A model generated the notes under the pieces. The model saw only the letters and a list, made by a program, of their open reading frames with translations. It had not been told where the DNA came from and searched no databases. Below, one piece after another: positions 46,959 to 55,876 of a stretch of DNA of 56,251 bases (positions are counted from its first letter, which is position 1; each line of letters begins with the position of its first letter). A program made the translations under genes and the position numbers. Source of the DNA: Gammaproteobacteria bacterium (GTDB lineage Bacteria; Pseudomonadota; Gammaproteobacteria; UBA1113); assembly GCA_021773305.1 (NCBI GenBank), contig JAJFKH010000050.1, positions 1 to 56,251 of the forward strand. The letters run 5' to 3'.

Positions 46959-47456
46959 CTACTTTTCAACCATTTCTTTCAAACCTTTGAGAGGTTTGAT
47001 TTTGACGATTTTGCTTGCAGGTTTCGCTTTAAACATCATTTCCTCTCCAGTGAAAGGATTTGTGCCTTTGCGTGCTTTACGTGCAGGCTTGGTTTTCTTG
47101 GTGATTTTCAAGATCCCTGGGAGAGTGAATTCTCCGACAGAGCGATCTTTCATATGGCCATGAATGATTTCAGAAAGATTCTCGAAAACTGCTGCGACTT
47201 GCTTTTTGGTCAAATCATTGTTATCAGCAATGGTTTGCAGAAGAGCTGATTTTTTTATCTGTTCTTTAAATGCTTTAGGTGCTGCTTTTTTCACAGTTTT
47301 TTGAGCTGTAGCCTTCTTCGCCGTGGTTTTTTTAGCGGGCGCTTTTTTTGCTGCGGGTTTTTTCGCTGGAGCCTTTTTCGCTGCGGTTTTCTTTGCAGTC
47401 GTCTTCTTCACTGTGGCCGTTTTCTTAGCCGTAGGTTTTTTCTTTGCTGTTGCCAT
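46959..47456 (-). CDS. HU-family DNA-binding protein with histone H1-like tail
   Basis: 165 residues. Residues 1-60 are almost only Lys, Ala, Thr and Pro in units such as AKKAPAKKPAAKK, like the tail of histone H1. The rest is an HU/IHF-type domain: FKEQIKKSALLQTIADNNDLTKKQVAAVFENL, then GEFTLPGILKITKKTKPARKARKGTNPFTGEEM, with the DNA-inserting proline in NPFTGE. It should bind and compact DNA. Such HU-plus-Lys/Ala-tail proteins occur in several bacteria, and lysine-rich histone-like proteins are linked to condensed developmental forms in Coxiella. Monocistronic, with its own terminator. Confidence 0.9.
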   Translation of the reverse strand: MATAKKKPTAKKTATVKKTTAKKTAAKKAPAKKPAAKKAPAKKTTAKKATAQKTVKKAAPKAFKEQIKKSALLQTIADNNDLTKKQVAAVFENLSEIIHGHMKDRSVGEFTLPGILKITKKTKPARKARKGTNPFTGEEMMFKAKPASKIVKIKPLKGLKEMVEK

Positions 47457-47615
47457 TTTCCTTTCCCCTTCAATCAGTTACATAGAGTACAATGGTTAAG
47501 ATAGCACAATTATTTATTATGCATAGTGTTTTTTTTAACTTTTTCTAGAAAAACCCTACTTTTTTCGCGCTTTTTTGCTAAAATGATCCTCATCTGGGCT
47601 TTTTCACTGTATTTT

Positions 47616-47927
47616 ATGGGTTATTATCGGTCTCACATCTTTCTTTGTACGAATCAACGCACCAACGGCAAGAAAAGTTGCCAGGATGCTGATGCTGAGC
47701 AGATGTGCCAGTACCTGAAAAAAGCCATCAAATCTCTAGGACTGTCAGGAAAAGGGGGTATTCGGGTCAGTAGAAGCGGCTGTTTGGGGCGCTGCGCAGA
47801 AGGGCCGGTACTTGTCATCTATCCTGAAGAAGTCTGGTATACTTACCAATCAAAAGAGGATATTGACGAAATTCTCTTCGAACAAGTGCGAAACGGGCGT
47901 CAAGTTGAACGTTTGTTGCTCAAATAA
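47616..47927 (+). CDS. Thioredoxin-like (2Fe-2S) ferredoxin
   Basis: 103 residues from ATG 47616; a longer reading adds thirty mostly hydrophobic residues without a family match. Four cysteines in the order of the thioredoxin-like ferredoxins: HIFLCTNQR, KKSCQD, SRSGCLGRCAEGP, then VIYPEEVWYT. These small proteins carry a 2Fe-2S cluster for electron transfer. No clear ribosome site is visible before the ATG, a small caution on the start. Precedes rplM by 103 nt. Confidence 0.85.
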   Translation: MGYYRSHIFLCTNQRTNGKKSCQDADAEQMCQYLKKAIKSLGLSGKGGIRVSRSGCLGRCAEGPVLVIYPEEVWYTYQSKEDIDEILFEQVRNGRQVERLLLK

Positions 47928-47958
47928 TCCTTTGTTTGTAAAAAATTAAGCTAGGGGC

Positions 47959-47987
47959 TTGTGGATTGCGTAAAATTTTTGTAAAAT
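47959..47987 (+). promoter_or_regulatory. Predicted promoter of rplM-rpsI
   Basis: TTGTGG (47959-47964) and TAAAAT (47982-47987) separated by exactly 17 nt. The -10 has five of six consensus bases, the -35 three. The leader to the rplM ATG would be about 37 nt. Confidence 0.45.
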
Positions 47988-48030
47988 CCGGCAGCCTTAA
48001 AGACAAAAAATTTTGATCGGGAATCGATAA

Positions 48031-48468
48031 ATGAACACTTTTAGTGCCAAAACTGAGACAGTTCAGCGAGATTGGTGCCTTGTGGATGCCAATGACTTAG
48101 TTCTTGGCCGCATGGCTAGTGAGATCGCTAAACGGCTAATGGGCAAGCATAAGCCTGAATATACTCCTCATGTGGATACTGGGGATTACATTGTTGTAGT
48201 GAATGCTGAAAAAATCCGAGTTACGGGTCGTAAGCTTGAGCAAAAAAAATACTACAGCCATACGGGTTACCCCGGTGGAATCAAATCTATTAATCTTGCT
48301 GATCTATTGAAAAAGGATCCCAGGAAGGTTATTGAGCTGGCTGTTAAGCGTATGCTACCTAAAAACCGTTTGGGTCGAGCGATGTTCAGCAAGTTAAAAG
48401 TTTATGCGGGTTGTAACCACGATCATGGTGCACAGCAACCTCAACCCCTCACATTTGTAAAAGAGTAG
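48031..48468 (+). CDS. rplM: 50S ribosomal protein L13
   Basis: 145 residues (E. coli 142). Core: [61 protein letters not shown], and [23 protein letters not shown]13 is an early 50S assembly protein. Cotranscribed with rpsI, 4 nt before its ATG. Confidence 0.98.
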   Translation: MNTFSAKTETVQRDWCLVDANDLVLGRMASEIAKRLMGKHKPEYTPHVDTGDYIVVVNAEKIRVTGRKLEQKKYYSHTGYPGGIKSINLADLLKKDPRKVIELAVKRMLPKNRLGRAMFSKLKVYAGCNHDHGAQQPQPLTFVKE

Positions 48469-48472
48469 ATAT

Positions 48473-48946
48473 ATGGCTAAGAAACAACATTATGGAACTG
48501 GTCGTCGCAAAAATGCTGTGGCGAGAGTCTTTCTCCGCAAAGGCAGTGGGCAAATGGTCGTCAATGGGCGCTCCCTAGAAGATTTTTTCCCCCGGGAAAC
48601 GGCTAGAATGATTATTAATCAACCTCTTAAAGTTGTTGATATGGCTGATAAATTTGATATTTATGCCACTGTAAAAGGAGGCGGGTGCAGCGGCCAAGCC
48701 GGTGCTGTTCGTTTAGGAATTGCTAGAGCATTAGTGGATTATGATGAAGATGGGGTTGTGGTACCTCAAAAGACGGATGAAGGTAGTGAGGGTGCTGATG
48801 GAGAAAGCGGTGAGGGCAGTGATGAGAAGTCTTTTCGCCGAATGCTTCGTGCTGCGGATCTTCTGACCCGGGATGCTCGTATTGTTGAGCGGAAGAAAGT
48901 GGGGCGTCATAAAGCACGTAAAGGTGCACAGTTCTCCAAACGTTAA
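48473..48946 (+). CDS. rpsI: 30S ribosomal protein S9 with acidic insertion
   Basis: 157 residues against 130 in E. coli. Everything normal is kept: [37 protein letters not shown], and the basic end [19 protein letters not shown] that reaches the P-site tRNA. Between YDE (residues 90-92) and the [13 protein letters not shown] helix there are about 27 extra residues, near 93-121 (48749-48829), rich in Gly, Glu, Asp and Ser. The insertion is in frame with no stop, in the loop between the last helices, so S9 should still fold. See the finding. Confidence 0.96.
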   Translation: MAKKQHYGTGRRKNAVARVFLRKGSGQMVVNGRSLEDFFPRETARMIINQPLKVVDMADKFDIYATVKGGGCSGQAGAVRLGIARALVDYDEDGVVVPQKTDEGSEGADGESGEGSDEKSFRRMLRAADLLTRDARIVERKKVGRHKARKGAQFSKR

Positions 48947-49015
48947 TTTTTTGTGTGACAGAGGTAGTGTTGTTTGGGCATTGCCAGGGATTTCATTCTA
49001 TAGAAGGGGAAACAA

Positions 49016-49606
49016 GTGGCAGCGGATAATATTGATCAAGGTCGCCGTCGTTTTCTAGTAGGTATTACCACACTGTTTGGTGGTATCGGGGCAGCATTTG
49101 CCGCAGTTCCTTTTATTTCGTCTTGGCGTCCTAGCCGCAAGGCTAAGGCAGCAGGAGCACCTGTTTCTGTGAATATAGGCAAACTTCAGCCAGGCGAGCG
49201 TTTGACTGTTGAGTGGCGCGGAAAACCTGTCTGGGTGATTCGCCGAGGTGAGGAAACGGTTCAACAGTTAACCGATGCCAAGTATCACCCTTTAAGGGAT
49301 CCTGCTTCCAAGATTAAACAGCAACCGGATTACGCGCAAAATACGTATCGTTCTGTGAAGCCTGAGTATTTAGTTTTGGTTGGAATTTGTACCCATCTGG
49401 GGTGCTCGCCAACCTTTGTTCCAGGCATTGGTGAGCTGGGTTCAGATTGGCCTGGTGGTTTTTACTGCCCTTGCCATGGTTCAAAATTTGATTTAGCGGG
49501 ACGCGTGTTTACAGGGGTTCCTGCGCCTATTAATTTAGAAGTGCCTCCCTATCGATTTGTGGAAGAGGATGTTATTTTAATCGGTGAAGATACAGAGATT
49601 GCATAG
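49016..49606 (+). CDS. petA: Ubiquinol-cytochrome c reductase, Rieske iron-sulfur subunit
   Basis: 196 residues from GTG 49016 after AAGGGGAAA. A twin-arginine signal/anchor GRRRFLVGITTLFGG near residue 8, then the Rieske cluster boxes CTHLGC and CPCHGSKFD (Cys-x-His and Cys-x2-His pairs), near residues 127 and 154. It takes electrons from quinol to cytochrome c1 on the periplasmic side. The GTG start is supported by the ribosome site. Its stop TAG is directly followed by the petB ATG. Confidence 0.97.
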   Translation: MAADNIDQGRRRFLVGITTLFGGIGAAFAAVPFISSWRPSRKAKAAGAPVSVNIGKLQPGERLTVEWRGKPVWVIRRGEETVQQLTDAKYHPLRDPASKIKQQPDYAQNTYRSVKPEYLVLVGICTHLGCSPTFVPGIGELGSDWPGGFYCPCHGSKFDLAGRVFTGVPAPINLEVPPYRFVEEDVILIGEDTEIA

Positions 49607-50833
49607 ATGAGTACTGCGGAAAAACAAAGTGGAATAGTGGGTTGGTTTGATGCGCGTTTTCCCTGGCGTCAAATGATGAAGGAACATTTGACAGAGTATT
49701 ATACTCCGAAGAATTTTAACTTCTGGTATTTTTTTGGCTCTTTAGCCTTACTAGTTTTAGTGATGCAGCTATTGAGTGGTATTTGGCTGGCCATGTTTTA
49801 TACGCCAACGGCGGATGGAGCGTTTTCATCCGTTGAATATATCATGCGCGATGTACATTTTGGCTGGCTCATTCGTTATCTTCATTCTACCGGTGCTTCG
49901 GCGTTTTTCATCGTGGTCTACTTCCACATGTTCCGCGGGGTTATCTATGGTTCATTCAAAAAGCCACGGGAATTAATTTGGTTGGTGGGAATGGCGATTT
50001 ACCTTGCGCTGATGGCCGAAGCGTTTATGGGGTATCTCTTGCCATGGGGACAAATGTCTTTTTGGGGCGCTCAAGTTATTACGTCTTTGTTTAGTGCGAT
50101 CCCAGGAATAGGTGACACTATTGGTATGTGGATCCGAGGGGATTATAATATTTCTGGTGCTACACTGAACCGTTTTTTTGCCCTTCATGTGGTAGGTATT
50201 CCCCTGCTATTGATTGGTTTGGTTTGGTTTCATATCGTTGCCCTACATCATGTTGGTTCTAATAATCCTGATGGTGTTGAAATTAAAGAACATAAGGACG
50301 ATGAAGGACACCCTGTAGATGGTGTACCATTCCATCCCTATTACACAGTCAAAGATATTTTGGGTTATTCAGTCTTCTTTATCATCTTCTTCGGTGTTTT
50401 ATTTTTTGCGCCAGAAGGGGGTGGGTACTTTTTAGAGCATGCAAATTTTGCTCCTGCTGATCCGCTCAAAACCCCAGAAAATATTGCCCCCGTTTGGTAT
50501 ATGACACCATTTTATGCCATTTTACGAGCTATCCCTGATAAGCTGTTTGGTGTGATTGGGATGGTTTCTGCGATTTTGATTTTGTTTTTTATTCCTTGGC
50601 TGGATCGCTCGCCAGTGAAATCCATTCGCTACCGTGGTCCATTGTTCAAAGGGGCATTGACATTATTTGTGATTAGTTTTATTTGCCTAGGATATTTGGG
50701 TACGGTTCATGTAACGCCTGTGACCAGTCTTTTTGCTCGAATTTTTAGCGCAATTTATTTTTTGTTTTTCTTGCTGATGCCTATTTACACCAAGATTGAC
50801 AAAGTTAAACCAGTTCCAAAACGGGTGAAGTAA
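49607..50833 (+). CDS. petB: Cytochrome b of the bc1 complex
   Basis: 408 residues, about eight membrane segments. Haem histidines are carried in LHSTGASAFFIVVYFHMFRG (near 105) and FALHVVGIPLLLIGLVWFHIVALHHVG (near 198-225). The quinol-site PDW-type segment appears as APVWYMTPFYAI near 297. Inner-membrane core of complex III. Starts right after petA. Confidence 0.97.
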   Translation: MSTAEKQSGIVGWFDARFPWRQMMKEHLTEYYTPKNFNFWYFFGSLALLVLVMQLLSGIWLAMFYTPTADGAFSSVEYIMRDVHFGWLIRYLHSTGASAFFIVVYFHMFRGVIYGSFKKPRELIWLVGMAIYLALMAEAFMGYLLPWGQMSFWGAQVITSLFSAIPGIGDTIGMWIRGDYNISGATLNRFFALHVVGIPLLLIGLVWFHIVALHHVGSNNPDGVEIKEHKDDEGHPVDGVPFHPYYTVKDILGYSVFFIIFFGVLFFAPEGGGYFLEHANFAPADPLKTPENIAPVWYMTPFYAILRAIPDKLFGVIGMVSAILILFFIPWLDRSPVKSIRYRGPLFKGALTLFVISFICLGYLGTVHVTPVTSLFARIFSAIYFLFFLLMPIYTKIDKVKPVPKRVK

Positions 50834-50834
50834 C

Positions 50835-51617
50835 GTGAAAGTGAAATTCTGTTTATTTAGCTTATGTTTATCATTAGCGTTTCCATGGATGGCATCTGCT
50901 TCTAGTGTTGGTGGTGTCCGTTTAGATAAGCCTGCCTTCAATATTGCAGATAAAGCGTCTCTACAGCGGGGAGGAAAGTATTTTATTAATTACTGTACCG
51001 GCTGTCATTCTCTTCAATACATACGATATGAACGTGTTGCTGAGGGTTTGGGGTTGCTGAATGCTGATAATCAAGCTGCCGTTGATGTTGTGATGAAAAA
51101 TTTGATCTTTACCTCAGCGAAAATAACAGATCCTATTCTCAATGCAATCCCCACAGAGGAAGTTAAAGAATGGTTTGGTATTGTACCTCCTGATTTGTCT
51201 TTGTCTGCTAGAGAGCGGGGAGCAAGTTGGATTTATACGTATTTGCGTAGCTTCTACCAAGATGAGAATCGTCCTTTTGGTACGAATAATCTTCTTTATC
51301 CTGATGTTGCCATGCCAAATATTTTAGAACCTTTACAAGGGATCCAAGTTCCCATCATTCGCGATGAAGCGGTTCATGGGGCAAAAAGTCACGGTAAAAT
51401 ACCTGTGATTGAACAACTTAAAATTGAAACACCAGGGACTCTAACGCCAAGGGAATTTGATCAACTCGTGACGGATATTGTGAACTTCTTATCCTATGTG
51501 AGTGAACCCGCAAAAGTTGAGCGTTACCGTATTGGTGTTTGGGTTTTATTATTCTTTACTATATTCTTAGTTTTGGCTTACTTAGTTAAAAAAGAATATT
51601 GGCGTGATATTGATTAA
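50835..51617 (+). CDS. petC: Cytochrome c1
   Basis: 260 residues from GTG 50835, 1 nt after petB. Signal peptide (FCLFSLCLSLAFPWMASA), haem c motif YCTGCHSLQYIRYERV near residue 55, PPDLSLSAR near residue 116, and one C-terminal membrane anchor (VWVLLFFTIFLVLAYLVKKEYW). It hands electrons from the Rieske protein to soluble cytochrome c. Confidence 0.96.
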   Translation: MKVKFCLFSLCLSLAFPWMASASSVGGVRLDKPAFNIADKASLQRGGKYFINYCTGCHSLQYIRYERVAEGLGLLNADNQAAVDVVMKNLIFTSAKITDPILNAIPTEEVKEWFGIVPPDLSLSARERGASWIYTYLRSFYQDENRPFGTNNLLYPDVAMPNILEPLQGIQVPIIRDEAVHGAKSHGKIPVIEQLKIETPGTLTPREFDQLVTDIVNFLSYVSEPAKVERYRIGVWVLLFFTIFLVLAYLVKKEYWRDID

Positions 51618-51632
51618 TTCGGAGATGAATCC

Positions 51633-52262
51633 ATGGCGATTATAGCCAACAAACGTTCTGTTATGACACTTTACTCGGAGCCATTGGATATCTATTGCCA
51701 TCAAGTCCGTATTGTTTTGGCAGAGAAGAGTATTAATTACGAAATCATAAATATGAATTTGGAAGAGCATCCTGAGACATTGATGCAACTTAATCCCTAT
51801 AACTCGGTGCCAACTCTTGTGGATAGGGATTTGGTGATTTACAAAGCTAATATTATCATGGAATATTTGGATGAACGGTTTCCTCATCCACCGCTAATGC
51901 CGGTTTATCCTGTTGCTCGTGCTGAATGTCGGCAAATGATGTACCGTATTGAAAGAGATTTATACAGTTTATATCGTAGGATCATTGCCGGGGGTGATGA
52001 TGGCGAACAGGCTCGCAAGCAACTAACAGACAGCTTAGCAGCTATCGCTCCTGTTTTTGAAGATAAACCTTATTTTCTCAGTGATGAGTTTACGTTGGTA
52101 GACTGCACCCTTGCACCACTATTTTGGCGCATTCCGCATTTAGGAATAGAGTTGCCAGAGGGGCCTATGAAGCTTATCAATAGGTATTGTAAGCTTGTAT
52201 TCGAACGTAAATTATTCCAATCCAGCCTCAGCGAAGCTGAAAAAGAATTACGTGAGGGCTAA
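51633..52262 (+). CDS. sspA: Stringent starvation protein A
   Basis: 209 residues with a glutathione-S-transferase-like fold: MTLYSEPLDIYCHQVRIVLAEKSINYE at the start, LMQLNPYNSVPTLVDRDLVIYKANIIMEYLDERFPHPPLMP, then a helical domain with LVDCTLAPLFWRIPHLGIELP. SspA binds RNA polymerase and changes promoter choice in stationary phase and during stress. It lacks glutathione chemistry in characterised homologues. Typical bc1-ssp neighbourhood of beta- and gammaproteobacteria. Confidence 0.95.
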   Translation: MAIIANKRSVMTLYSEPLDIYCHQVRIVLAEKSINYEIINMNLEEHPETLMQLNPYNSVPTLVDRDLVIYKANIIMEYLDERFPHPPLMPVYPVARAECRQMMYRIERDLYSLYRRIIAGGDDGEQARKQLTDSLAAIAPVFEDKPYFLSDEFTLVDCTLAPLFWRIPHLGIELPEGPMKLINRYCKLVFERKLFQSSLSEAEKELREG

Positions 52263-52274
52263 AGCGTGGGCAGT

Positions 52275-52703
52275 ATGATGTCCTTGAGGCCCTATTTATT
52301 GCGTGCTTATTACGACTGGATCACCGATAGCGATTCAACCCCTTATGTTGTTATTGATGCGGCTCCGCTTACCGTAAAAGTCCCTGATCGATATATCGAA
52401 AATGGACGGATTACGTTGAATATTTCTCAGACAGCGGTAAATAACCTGGATTTGCAAGGTGCCAAGATCCAGTTTGATGCGAGCTTTGGTGGTAATATTT
52501 ACCACGTATATGCTCCTATTTCTGCCGTACTTGCTATCTATGCTCAAGAAAATGGTCGCGGCATTGTCTTTTCAGATGGTGTTCTGGGAGATGAAGACGA
52601 GGATGATGATGGAGACGGTATAGATGAACCGCCGCCACCGCCTCACGATGGTAGTGATGGTGCTAGTGGCTCCGGGAAGCCAAAGCTACGGATCGTCAAG
52701 TAA
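52275..52703 (+). CDS. sspB: ClpXP adaptor protein SspB
   Basis: 142 residues from ATG 52275 (ATG 52278 and GTG 52266 are alternatives). The folded part has SLRPYLLRAYYDWITDSDSTPYVVIDA, VNNLDLQGAKIQFDASFGG and ISAVLAIYAQENGRG. Then comes an acidic linker (DEDEDDDGDG) and a short end PKLRIVK, the ClpX-binding peptide. SspB ferries ssrA-tagged proteins to ClpXP. 12 nt after sspA. Confidence 0.95.
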   Translation: MMSLRPYLLRAYYDWITDSDSTPYVVIDAAPLTVKVPDRYIENGRITLNISQTAVNNLDLQGAKIQFDASFGGNIYHVYAPISAVLAIYAQENGRGIVFSDGVLGDEDEDDDGDGIDEPPPPPHDGSDGASGSGKPKLRIVK

Positions 52704-52743
52704 AATTTATTTTTGAGAAGCTCGTTTCACCTTTTGGTTAGTG

Positions 52744-53769
52744 TTAAGTTGCAAAAATCAGATTCCAGCCATCTTTTGTTTTGATCGATCGCTCAATATG
52801 GTTAATAAAATCATGAAGCTCCTGAGTTAGTTCTTTTATTAGCTCATCATCCAGTAACGAAATTAAAGATTCAATAAAAGAGCAAATATCAATAAAATTA
52901 AACTGTTTCCCGTTGTAGTTTAATGATCCATTAATAACACCTAATTCTGCAATGTCAAATTTAGTTCTACAGATGAAATGTATCGGACTTGAAAACACAT
53001 CCATAGCACTCACTGATTGAATACAATCATCCAATCGTTTTTTATTTATTTTTTTAACGGTAATTTCAAATAAACTGACAGGCCGATTATGTTTCACAAG
53101 CCAAATATCGGCGGGCTTCTTTGAGGTTGTATTGGTTTCAAAAACACTATCGCCACCTCCTTTAACTATAAGAGTAGAATTTTTATATATTTTCTTTAGT
53201 AATGTGAACACAACAAATTGAGGTACTGCACCATATTCAGGATATTCTAATACTAGCCTAGTAAGTTTACCTACAAGTTCCTGATGAGAAAGATCACGCT
53301 CTTCAGGTAAAAGAATCACTTTATGAGCAATATTTTTAGCATATTGTTGTAGTCTAAAAAAGAAGAAATTTATGATGCCTTCTTGCTCTTCGCCTGCTGA
53401 TTTTTCAATGCATCTGATATAATCGACAGCTGCTTGAGCAGCACTTTGAGGACGTCTACCGCTAGCCCACGCTTCATCAAGGACGTTGATATTTTTAGCA
53501 ACATTGAGGGGATCCGATTTTCCACAGGGTATTTTTCCTTGGAAAGCATAGAAAATTCCTTGTTCAAAAATAGAACGTGGATTGCACGAGTAAAAATTAT
53601 TTAAAGGGTCATAATCAGGATCGAGATATTTTCCCGTGATAGCAGTTGCTACAATCCCCCTAAATCCTTTTGCACTAGCATCAATAAGTGCTTGTAAAGT
53701 TGTTGATAATTTTTTGTATTCAGGGAGAAACGTAAAATCTTTTTCGTTAGCATTGTTGGAAATATTCAA
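52744..53769 (-). CDS. Type II restriction endonuclease (family uncertain)
   Basis: 341 residues, on the minus strand. The start is TTG 53769, 5 nt after an AGGA site; the next methionine is far downstream and would lose the N-terminus. Diagnosed by pairing with the methyltransferase and by pieces such as FYSCNPRSIFEQGI, IPCGKSDPLNVAKN and WASGRRPQSA near residues 60-110. A possible catalytic part is KKPADIWLVKHNRPVSLFEITVKK near 223-246 (Asp then Glu and Lys), but exact PD-(D/E)xK spacing is unsure. Cuts the site its partner methylates; specificity cannot be read from sequence. AT-rich, likely acquired. Confidence 0.75.
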   Translation of the reverse strand: MNISNNANEKDFTFLPEYKKLSTTLQALIDASAKGFRGIVATAITGKYLDPDYDPLNNFYSCNPRSIFEQGIFYAFQGKIPCGKSDPLNVAKNINVLDEAWASGRRPQSAAQAAVDYIRCIEKSAGEEQEGIINFFFFRLQQYAKNIAHKVILLPEERDLSHQELVGKLTRLVLEYPEYGAVPQFVVFTLLKKIYKNSTLIVKGGGDSVFETNTTSKKPADIWLVKHNRPVSLFEITVKKINKKRLDDCIQSVSAMDVFSSPIHFICRTKFDIAELGVINGSLNYNGKQFNFIDICSFIESLISLLDDELIKELTQELHDFINHIERSIKTKDGWNLIFAT

Positions 53770-53793
53770 AATCCTAATATTTTGGGGGCATTA

Positions 53794-54828
53794 ATGGCTT
53801 TAACGGTAATTTCTTTGTTTGCGGGTGCTGGTGGCATGGATGTGGGAGTTTGTAATGCGGGCTTTGATATTGTCGCTGCATCAGAACTAGATCCATGGGC
53901 TTGTGAAACGTACAAGGCCAATCATCCTAGTACTCATTTAATCCAAGGAGATATTAATCAACAAGTTGATCAAATAGTATCCTTCAAAGGCTTCGATCTT
54001 ATTGTTGGTGGGCCTCCATGCCAAGGCTTCTCCGTTGCAGGCAAAATGGATAAAAATGATCCGCGGTCAAACCTTGTATTTTCATTTTGTGATATTGTCA
54101 AAAAAGTGCGCCCTCAAGCATTTATCATGGAAAATGTAAAAGCTTTGGGTAACTTAGCGAAATTTCACGATATTCGTAGCGAAATTATGCGTAAAATGGC
54201 AGCAGCAAACTACCATGTAACGCTCAGTGTGTTGAATGCTAAGGATTTTGGAGTACCGCAATCAAGAGAAAGAGTTTTTTTTATTGGTACTCGCCAAGCA
54301 GCCTCACATTCTTGCATTTCCTTTGAACAATTTAAGGCCGACTCTATTTCTCTACGTACAGCGATTATTCATTTAGGTCGAGCAGGATCTCGAACCAATC
54401 CCAATAAAACCAGAGCAAAAATTACACTTGCCAAAAATCCTATACTAAGAAAATCGCCTTATGCAGGAATGTTATTCAATGGCCAAGGGCGGCCACTTAA
54501 TCCGGATGCATGGTCTAGCACATTGCCAGCAACAATGGGTGGAAATCGAACGCCGATTATTGATGAAGATCATCTCTATGATTATGCACCTAGTTGGGTA
54601 GAAGCCTATCATAAAAAAGTTATTTCTGGAGAAACTAAATCTTTACCTAAGCAGGTGCCCTCCAGATTAAGGCGGCTCACCCTCGATGAAGCTGCAATAT
54701 TACAAACTTTTCCAACAAACTATCAATTTGTTGGCCCACAGTCCAAAATTTTTAATCAAATTGGGAATACTGTTCCCTGCAAGCTTGCTCAAGTAGTTGC
54801 AATGGCGGTCAAAAATTCACTCAGCTGA
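53794..54828 (+). CDS. DNA cytosine-5 methyltransferase
   Basis: 344 residues from ATG 53794 (a TTG 12 nt earlier is the longer alternative; GGGGG precedes the ATG). Motif I SLFAGAGGMDVGVCNAGF, motif IV VGGPPCQGFS with the catalytic Cys near residue 79, motif VI MENVKAL near 112, motif VIII SRERVFFIG near 162, motif X IFNQIGNTVPCKLAQVVA near 320. The target-recognition region lies between, near 215-265. Protects the host from the divergent endonuclease. 24 nt separate the two starts. Confidence 0.95.
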   Translation: MALTVISLFAGAGGMDVGVCNAGFDIVAASELDPWACETYKANHPSTHLIQGDINQQVDQIVSFKGFDLIVGGPPCQGFSVAGKMDKNDPRSNLVFSFCDIVKKVRPQAFIMENVKALGNLAKFHDIRSEIMRKMAAANYHVTLSVLNAKDFGVPQSRERVFFIGTRQAASHSCISFEQFKADSISLRTAIIHLGRAGSRTNPNKTRAKITLAKNPILRKSPYAGMLFNGQGRPLNPDAWSSTLPATMGGNRTPIIDEDHLYDYAPSWVEAYHKKVISGETKSLPKQVPSRLRRLTLDEAAILQTFPTNYQFVGPQSKIFNQIGNTVPCKLAQVVAMAVKNSLS

Positions 54829-54914
54829 AACAAGCTCCTTGAGCATTTTGTAACAACAAAGAAACGAATTCACGGGTGATAGTCGGCTACTTGAGAGATC
54901 CTACCAATGAAGCT

Positions 54915-55127
54915 TTAGCATTCAAACTCTTCGAAGGGATCACTGTATAATTCTTTGTAGCGCCTTTGAGCTAAAATTTCTTCTACTCGACGGCGGCTTT
55001 CAACCTTTTGTCGTTTTTCACGCTTTTGCTTTGAAGTATTTTTCTCCCCCCAGATATTGTCTAGGTCGGATGCAAAGTCCTCCGATAATAATTCGTCACT
55101 ATCAAAAAAACCTTCATTATAGAGCAT
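54915..55127 (-). CDS. Small acidic/basic protein (PA3496-like?)
   Basis: 70 residues from ATG 55127 after AGGAGG. Acidic first half (FFDSDELLSEDFASDLDN), then a basic helix KQKREKRQKVESRRRVEEILAQRR and an acidic end DPFEEFEC. The RRR-x-EE-x-L-xx-RR centre resembles small proteins of the PA3496 family seen in gammaproteobacteria; the match is by eye only. No signal or membrane segment. Single gene next to the R-M pair. Confidence 0.6.
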   Translation of the reverse strand: MLYNEGFFDSDELLSEDFASDLDNIWGEKNTSKQKREKRQKVESRRRVEEILAQRRYKELYSDPFEEFEC

Positions 55128-55876
55128 TGTAGCCTCCTTATAAGCGTATTTACTTATGATTTTGTTATGTATATTTGCCGCAATCTTATCCGCGCCAAAT
55201 ATAGTGCAATACGTTTTGCTCAGCTGCTAAGGCTTCATTGATTAGGAGAAACTTGAAAGCTTGATTCATTTGATGCCATGGTGTACCATGGATCTCATAT
55301 CGAAACTTGACATCGTTTCATTACTTTCAAGCTTCTTTGCCTAACACAAAGAATCCTTTTTTATTTGACTTGATTTTTACGAGTCAAATACAACAGCCAG
55401 CCACCTTTTTAGTCATGGTTGGTTTTGAGTTATCCCTACCAGCCATTTCCATGTTTCTACAGTTCTTAGACTAGCAAAGCCATATTAACAAATTATTAAT
55501 GGTATCGATAATTTGAAAAAAACACATATTATTTTAAAAATCGTTTTAAATCAACTAGTTAATCCTTATGTGCGGTTAATAATTTAGCAAGTTTTTATTT
55601 AATTGTGGAAAATTTCATTGGCAGTGAAAGATATTTTTTAAGATAAGGCGCTCGTGAAAAATGTGATTTCGATCGACTGGATTGTACAGCGGTTGACGAT
55701 TGTGCAGCTTAGCGGTGACGACATGAGCCAAGAATCCAGGCGTGGCCTTGGCCTTAATGCAAGAATTTTAATGAGACAGCCCTCAGCAATTCCTGCTGAA
55801 GCTCAGAGTTCTTGCTAGTAAGGGCTTCTAGAGGCATTACGAATTTATTTTTCGCAACTATGGGGAAGTTGTTTAA
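55128..55876. other. Gene-free stretch between the small protein and the transposase remnant
   Basis: 749 nt with stops in all frames. A 7-bp inverted repeat with a two-base loop (CCATGGT/ACCATGG, 55277-55292) and short direct repeats AGCGGTTGACGA / AGCGGTGACGAC (about 55690-55722) are visible; no terminal inverted repeats of an insertion sequence could be fixed. It looks like decayed mobile-element or intergenic DNA. Confidence 0.4.

Noticed and set aside
35455-55201. Shared 12-mer CGCGCCAAATAT at 35455 and 55190
   Set aside because: Many 12-base coincidences are expected by chance in 56 kb.
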